Source: Parasponia andersonii (Eukaryota; Streptophyta; Magnoliopsida; Rosales; Cannabaceae). Taken from it: 64,000 nucleotides of DNA. Position numbers and translations under genes: made by a program. The notes under the pieces were generated by a model. The model was given only the letters and a program-made list of their open reading frames with translations, was not told the origin of the DNA and did not search any database. The stretch spans positions 1-64,000 of the forward strand of contig JXTB01000784.1 of assembly GCA_002914805.1 (NCBI GenBank), in the 5' to 3' direction. This document shows, one piece after another, positions 61,682 to 64,000 of the stretch (position 1 is its first letter; each line of letters starts with the position of its first letter).

Positions 61682-61865
61682 ATAATCCCAATGGGTAGTC
61701 GAAGTGGTAAAGTACTCTACCTTAAGGACTTCTCACACTTAAGGAGAGTGAAGTCAAGAGTTCGAGCCCCACGTCATCCTTAGAAGCCCAACCGAATGGG
61801 AATGGCTTTAGGAAGTGACTTGTCACTAGGATCTCATCCGTCCTATTTTATTACAAAAAAAAAAA
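61682..61865 (+). mobile_element. tRNA-derived SINE with target duplication
   Basis: 184-bp element with A-box-like 'gtggtaaagtac' (near 61704), B-box 'gagttcgagcccc' (near 61758) and an A-rich 3' tail. It is flanked by a 13-bp duplication, ATCAATTAAAAAC (61669-61681) and ATCAATTAAAGAC (61866-61878), one mismatch. It is not a tRNA gene because no cloverleaf 3' half is present. Confidence 0.85.
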
Positions 61866-61979
61866 ATCAATTAAAGACGTTGGGGCCATATTTACACTCC
61901 GCTGGTATAAAAGGATCCCCAAATCTAAATTAACAACATTTGAAAAAAGGCGTATACATATAATAGGGTTCGTCAAAAA

Positions 61980-62285
61980 AATATCCTCAATTTTGAGTAT
62001 TAGCAATTTAAATCCTGAAGTTTAGACTTTGCAAAATAATATTCTGAGATTAAGAATTTTTGAAAATTAATATGTTGAGCTGACTTTTTGACCAATTTTA
62101 ATAAAAAAAATAATATTATTTATTAAAACTGGATTAGTTATTATTATTTTCTTTAATTTTGATCATATTATTGTCTTTTACTCGTTAATGTATTAATATT
62201 TGAAAATTCTTAATCTCAAGATATTATTTTGTAGAATTGAAACCTTAGGATATAAATTGTAGATTACACAAATCTTAGACATTTT
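61980..62285. mobile_element. MITE-like inverted repeat
   Basis: About 95-bp imperfect arms: 61981-62075 and, in reverse, 62190-62283 share 'caatttaaatcctgaagttt/caatttatatcctaaggttt', 'caaaataatat' and 'gagattaagaatttt'. The loop is about 115 bp of AT-rich sequence. No coding capacity. Confidence 0.55.
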
Positions 62286-62720
62286 TTTTACATTTTATCC
62301 TATATAATATTTATAAAAGCTTCATTTTTCTTTTTTTTTTTTTCCTAGCTTTAAGAATTAAAAGAACATTGAAATTTTGTATTGAATTAATGAAAATTAA
62401 AAAATAAGCAATATAAATAGGAAAAATTTTAGAGAACAACAAGTACAACAAAATAATAGTGAAAATCCAATAGATCAGAACATCAGTTCTTATGAATCGC
62501 TAAATCAAGAGAAATCATCCATTGTATACTATCTGCTCTACTCTCAACAAAAAACTTGACCTGGAAATTTGAACTCCACCTTTCACGTTCTAGTCAATTT
62601 TTTGTTTAAGTTTTCTATTTTCAACATAAATCAATTGAAGTTCATCCTAATATAGTTCCATTGACAAACAAAATCAGGGATCAGAGGTAAGAGCTTATAG
62701 AGGGCAGAGTTTACAATTAT
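62286..62720. other. Spacer, no gene seen
   Basis: AT-rich sequence leading up to the reverse-oriented LTR. Confidence 0.3.
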
Positions 62721-64000
62721 TGTCACGACCCAAACCCTAGGCCAGTGGCAGAAAAAGAATTTCACAAGTAGAAATTCATAATTTATTTTAGAAAATAAAA
62801 TAAAGACGATAACTAGTTTACAAAAATAGTTCAAATTATAAATTCCCATAATTTGTGATCACCACTAGACGTAAACTGTTAATAATAGTAATAAAACATA
62901 AATATGCATCACATCGTCATCACCAGTGGGCATTATAGAGAATACCGGCTAAATCCAAAGTATGAGCTTTAATTATTATTACAAGTCCAAGGTGAGTATC
63001 TAAGTAATTACCAATAACAAATTTAGGGGAAACTTCTTCTTGGATTACTCCGCCCCGGAGTTGCCCAAGTCGCACTATAAAATCACCTGAGAAAGGAAAG
63101 AAATGCGATGAACATTCGCTTGCTTAGTAGGAATTTCAATTACTCTTTTTGGTATAAATGCAACTTTTCAAACCTGCATGGTTAGCACCTTTCTAAAATC
63201 CATTTATAAAATAAGTTTGCAAAAAAATCAAAATCATAAGAAATGATGTTCATTATTGTACATATCATAAATCAACCAAGTACAAGTATATACATGAGCT
63301 CTCATCCTCCCATTACGGTCCTGTAATACCTCTGTAACAGAGGTACTCAGCATCTTGACACTACCCTGAGGTGTGTCAGCAAATCCTGCGTAGAGGCCTA
63401 GGTCTCTCACCTACTGCTGCAGTAACTCACCAGCGATCTAAATACTATGAATATAAAATGAAACTCATGTACGTGATCCTATGGTAGGTACAACACGTCA
63501 TAGAGTGTGTAATAACCATGTATCAAGTATTTTAAGAAATCATGCTTTAATATTCATTTGGTATTATTTTGGGATTTATAGAAAATCGGGCAGCATAATG
63601 GCTGTATTTACCCAAAACCAAAATTTTAAACCTGCATAAAAATCATAACAACCAATCTCAGAAGAATCCAATAAATCTCGACAGTTCACAAATTTATCAA
63701 ATATCCAATCAAACCATTGAATTCCATGAAAATCGACATTTTCAAGAAATAGGCCATAATACACATTTTAAATCAAAATAAATATAAAACTTGGTAATTG
63801 AACCCCCTACCTCACTTCACACCAACGAGTCCTCAAGGTACCGTTGAACGATCGTTCGGAGGGTCGGGAACCAATTCCAGGCCCTCGATCGCTCACCTGT
63901 GAAAAATCAACTCCTCAACAGAGCTTCGAATTGAAGAAAAAACTTCTTTACCGAACTCCTAGCATCAAAAATAGCTAGATTAGACATATGATTCGACCAG
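62721..64000 (-). repeat. Gypsy-type LTR, reverse orientation, running off the window
   Basis: Begins TGTCACGACCC, the reverse of GGGTCGTGACA. The segment 63300-63440 (ctcatcctcccattacggtcctg ... ctcaccagcgatct) is closely similar, in reverse, to the mid-LTR region at 20215-20365. The 5' end of the LTR lies beyond 64000, so solo versus full element is undetermined. Confidence 0.85.

Noticed and set aside
61698..61775. Possible tRNA gene
   Set aside because: A and B boxes are present but there is no complete cloverleaf, and the unit has an A-rich tail and target duplication, so it is a SINE.

Overview
This window looks like AT-rich nuclear DNA of a eudicot flowering plant. The evidence is intron-rich genes with canonical GT..AG borders, a MATE/DTX transporter, a plant-type pseudouridine-5'-phosphate glycosidase (PsuG/PUMY), F-box and NLR-type fragments, and nested Copia, Gypsy, LINE, SINE and hAT remnants. 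I cannot name the species from sequence alone. Most of the window is transposon-derived or decayed gene sequence, and only two protein-coding genes look near-complete.

Left part (1-15.1 kb). A Gypsy LTR tail (1-616) is followed by a broken F-box-associated-domain pseudogene (about 883-2160) whose tail runs into an antisense, deleted PP2C phosphatase fragment (about 2165-2487). A MATE efflux transporter on the minus strand occupies 12710 down to 3785. I could place all eight exons by splice sites; together they give about 469 residues if one missing base in exon 6 is allowed for. Its first intron carries a complete but dead 5.1-kb Copia element in the opposite orientation (7098-12207, 358-bp LTRs, TSD CTTAG).

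Middle (15.1-39.3 kb). This is a tandemly duplicated locus. Each copy pairs an upstream block with a short NLR-like P-loop exon fused in frame to the end of PsuG exon 4, followed by decayed PsuG exons. Copy A (15.13-28.8 kb) is split by an 8.2-kb Gypsy-type element with 2.6-kb LTRs (18440-26668) and by a 1.24-kb insertion. Copy B (28.92-35.15 kb) carries a solo LTR (28944-31068) whose empty site is preserved in copy A, and a truncated LTR flanked by direct repeats of host sequence. Next comes a LINE remnant (minus strand) split by another solo LTR (35728-38224, TSD ATTTT).

Right part (39.3-64 kb). The parental PsuG/PUMY gene (42962-46975, plus strand, 12 exons) is nearly intact and has a PTS2-like peroxisomal signal. 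Exon 2 stops at a single ambiguous base (43186), and the conserved ALEST motif is missing from the assembly there. Further right are a Gypsy gag remnant, a 627-bp tandem duplication of a hAT transposase N-terminus with AT-rich minisatellites, a 1.1-kb foldback element, two adjacent solo LTRs (53157-55517 and 55721-58099), a second F-box pseudogene (59999 down to 58699), a truncated LTR between 300-bp direct repeats, a SINE with a clear target duplication, a small MITE-like inverted repeat, and a final reverse-oriented LTR running off the end.

No operon-like or defence-like novel system is visible. The most unusual items are the duplicated NLR P-loop/PsuG chimera, the two truncated LTRs each bracketed by host direct repeats, and the lesions in the two otherwise complete genes. 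All alignments were made by eye.
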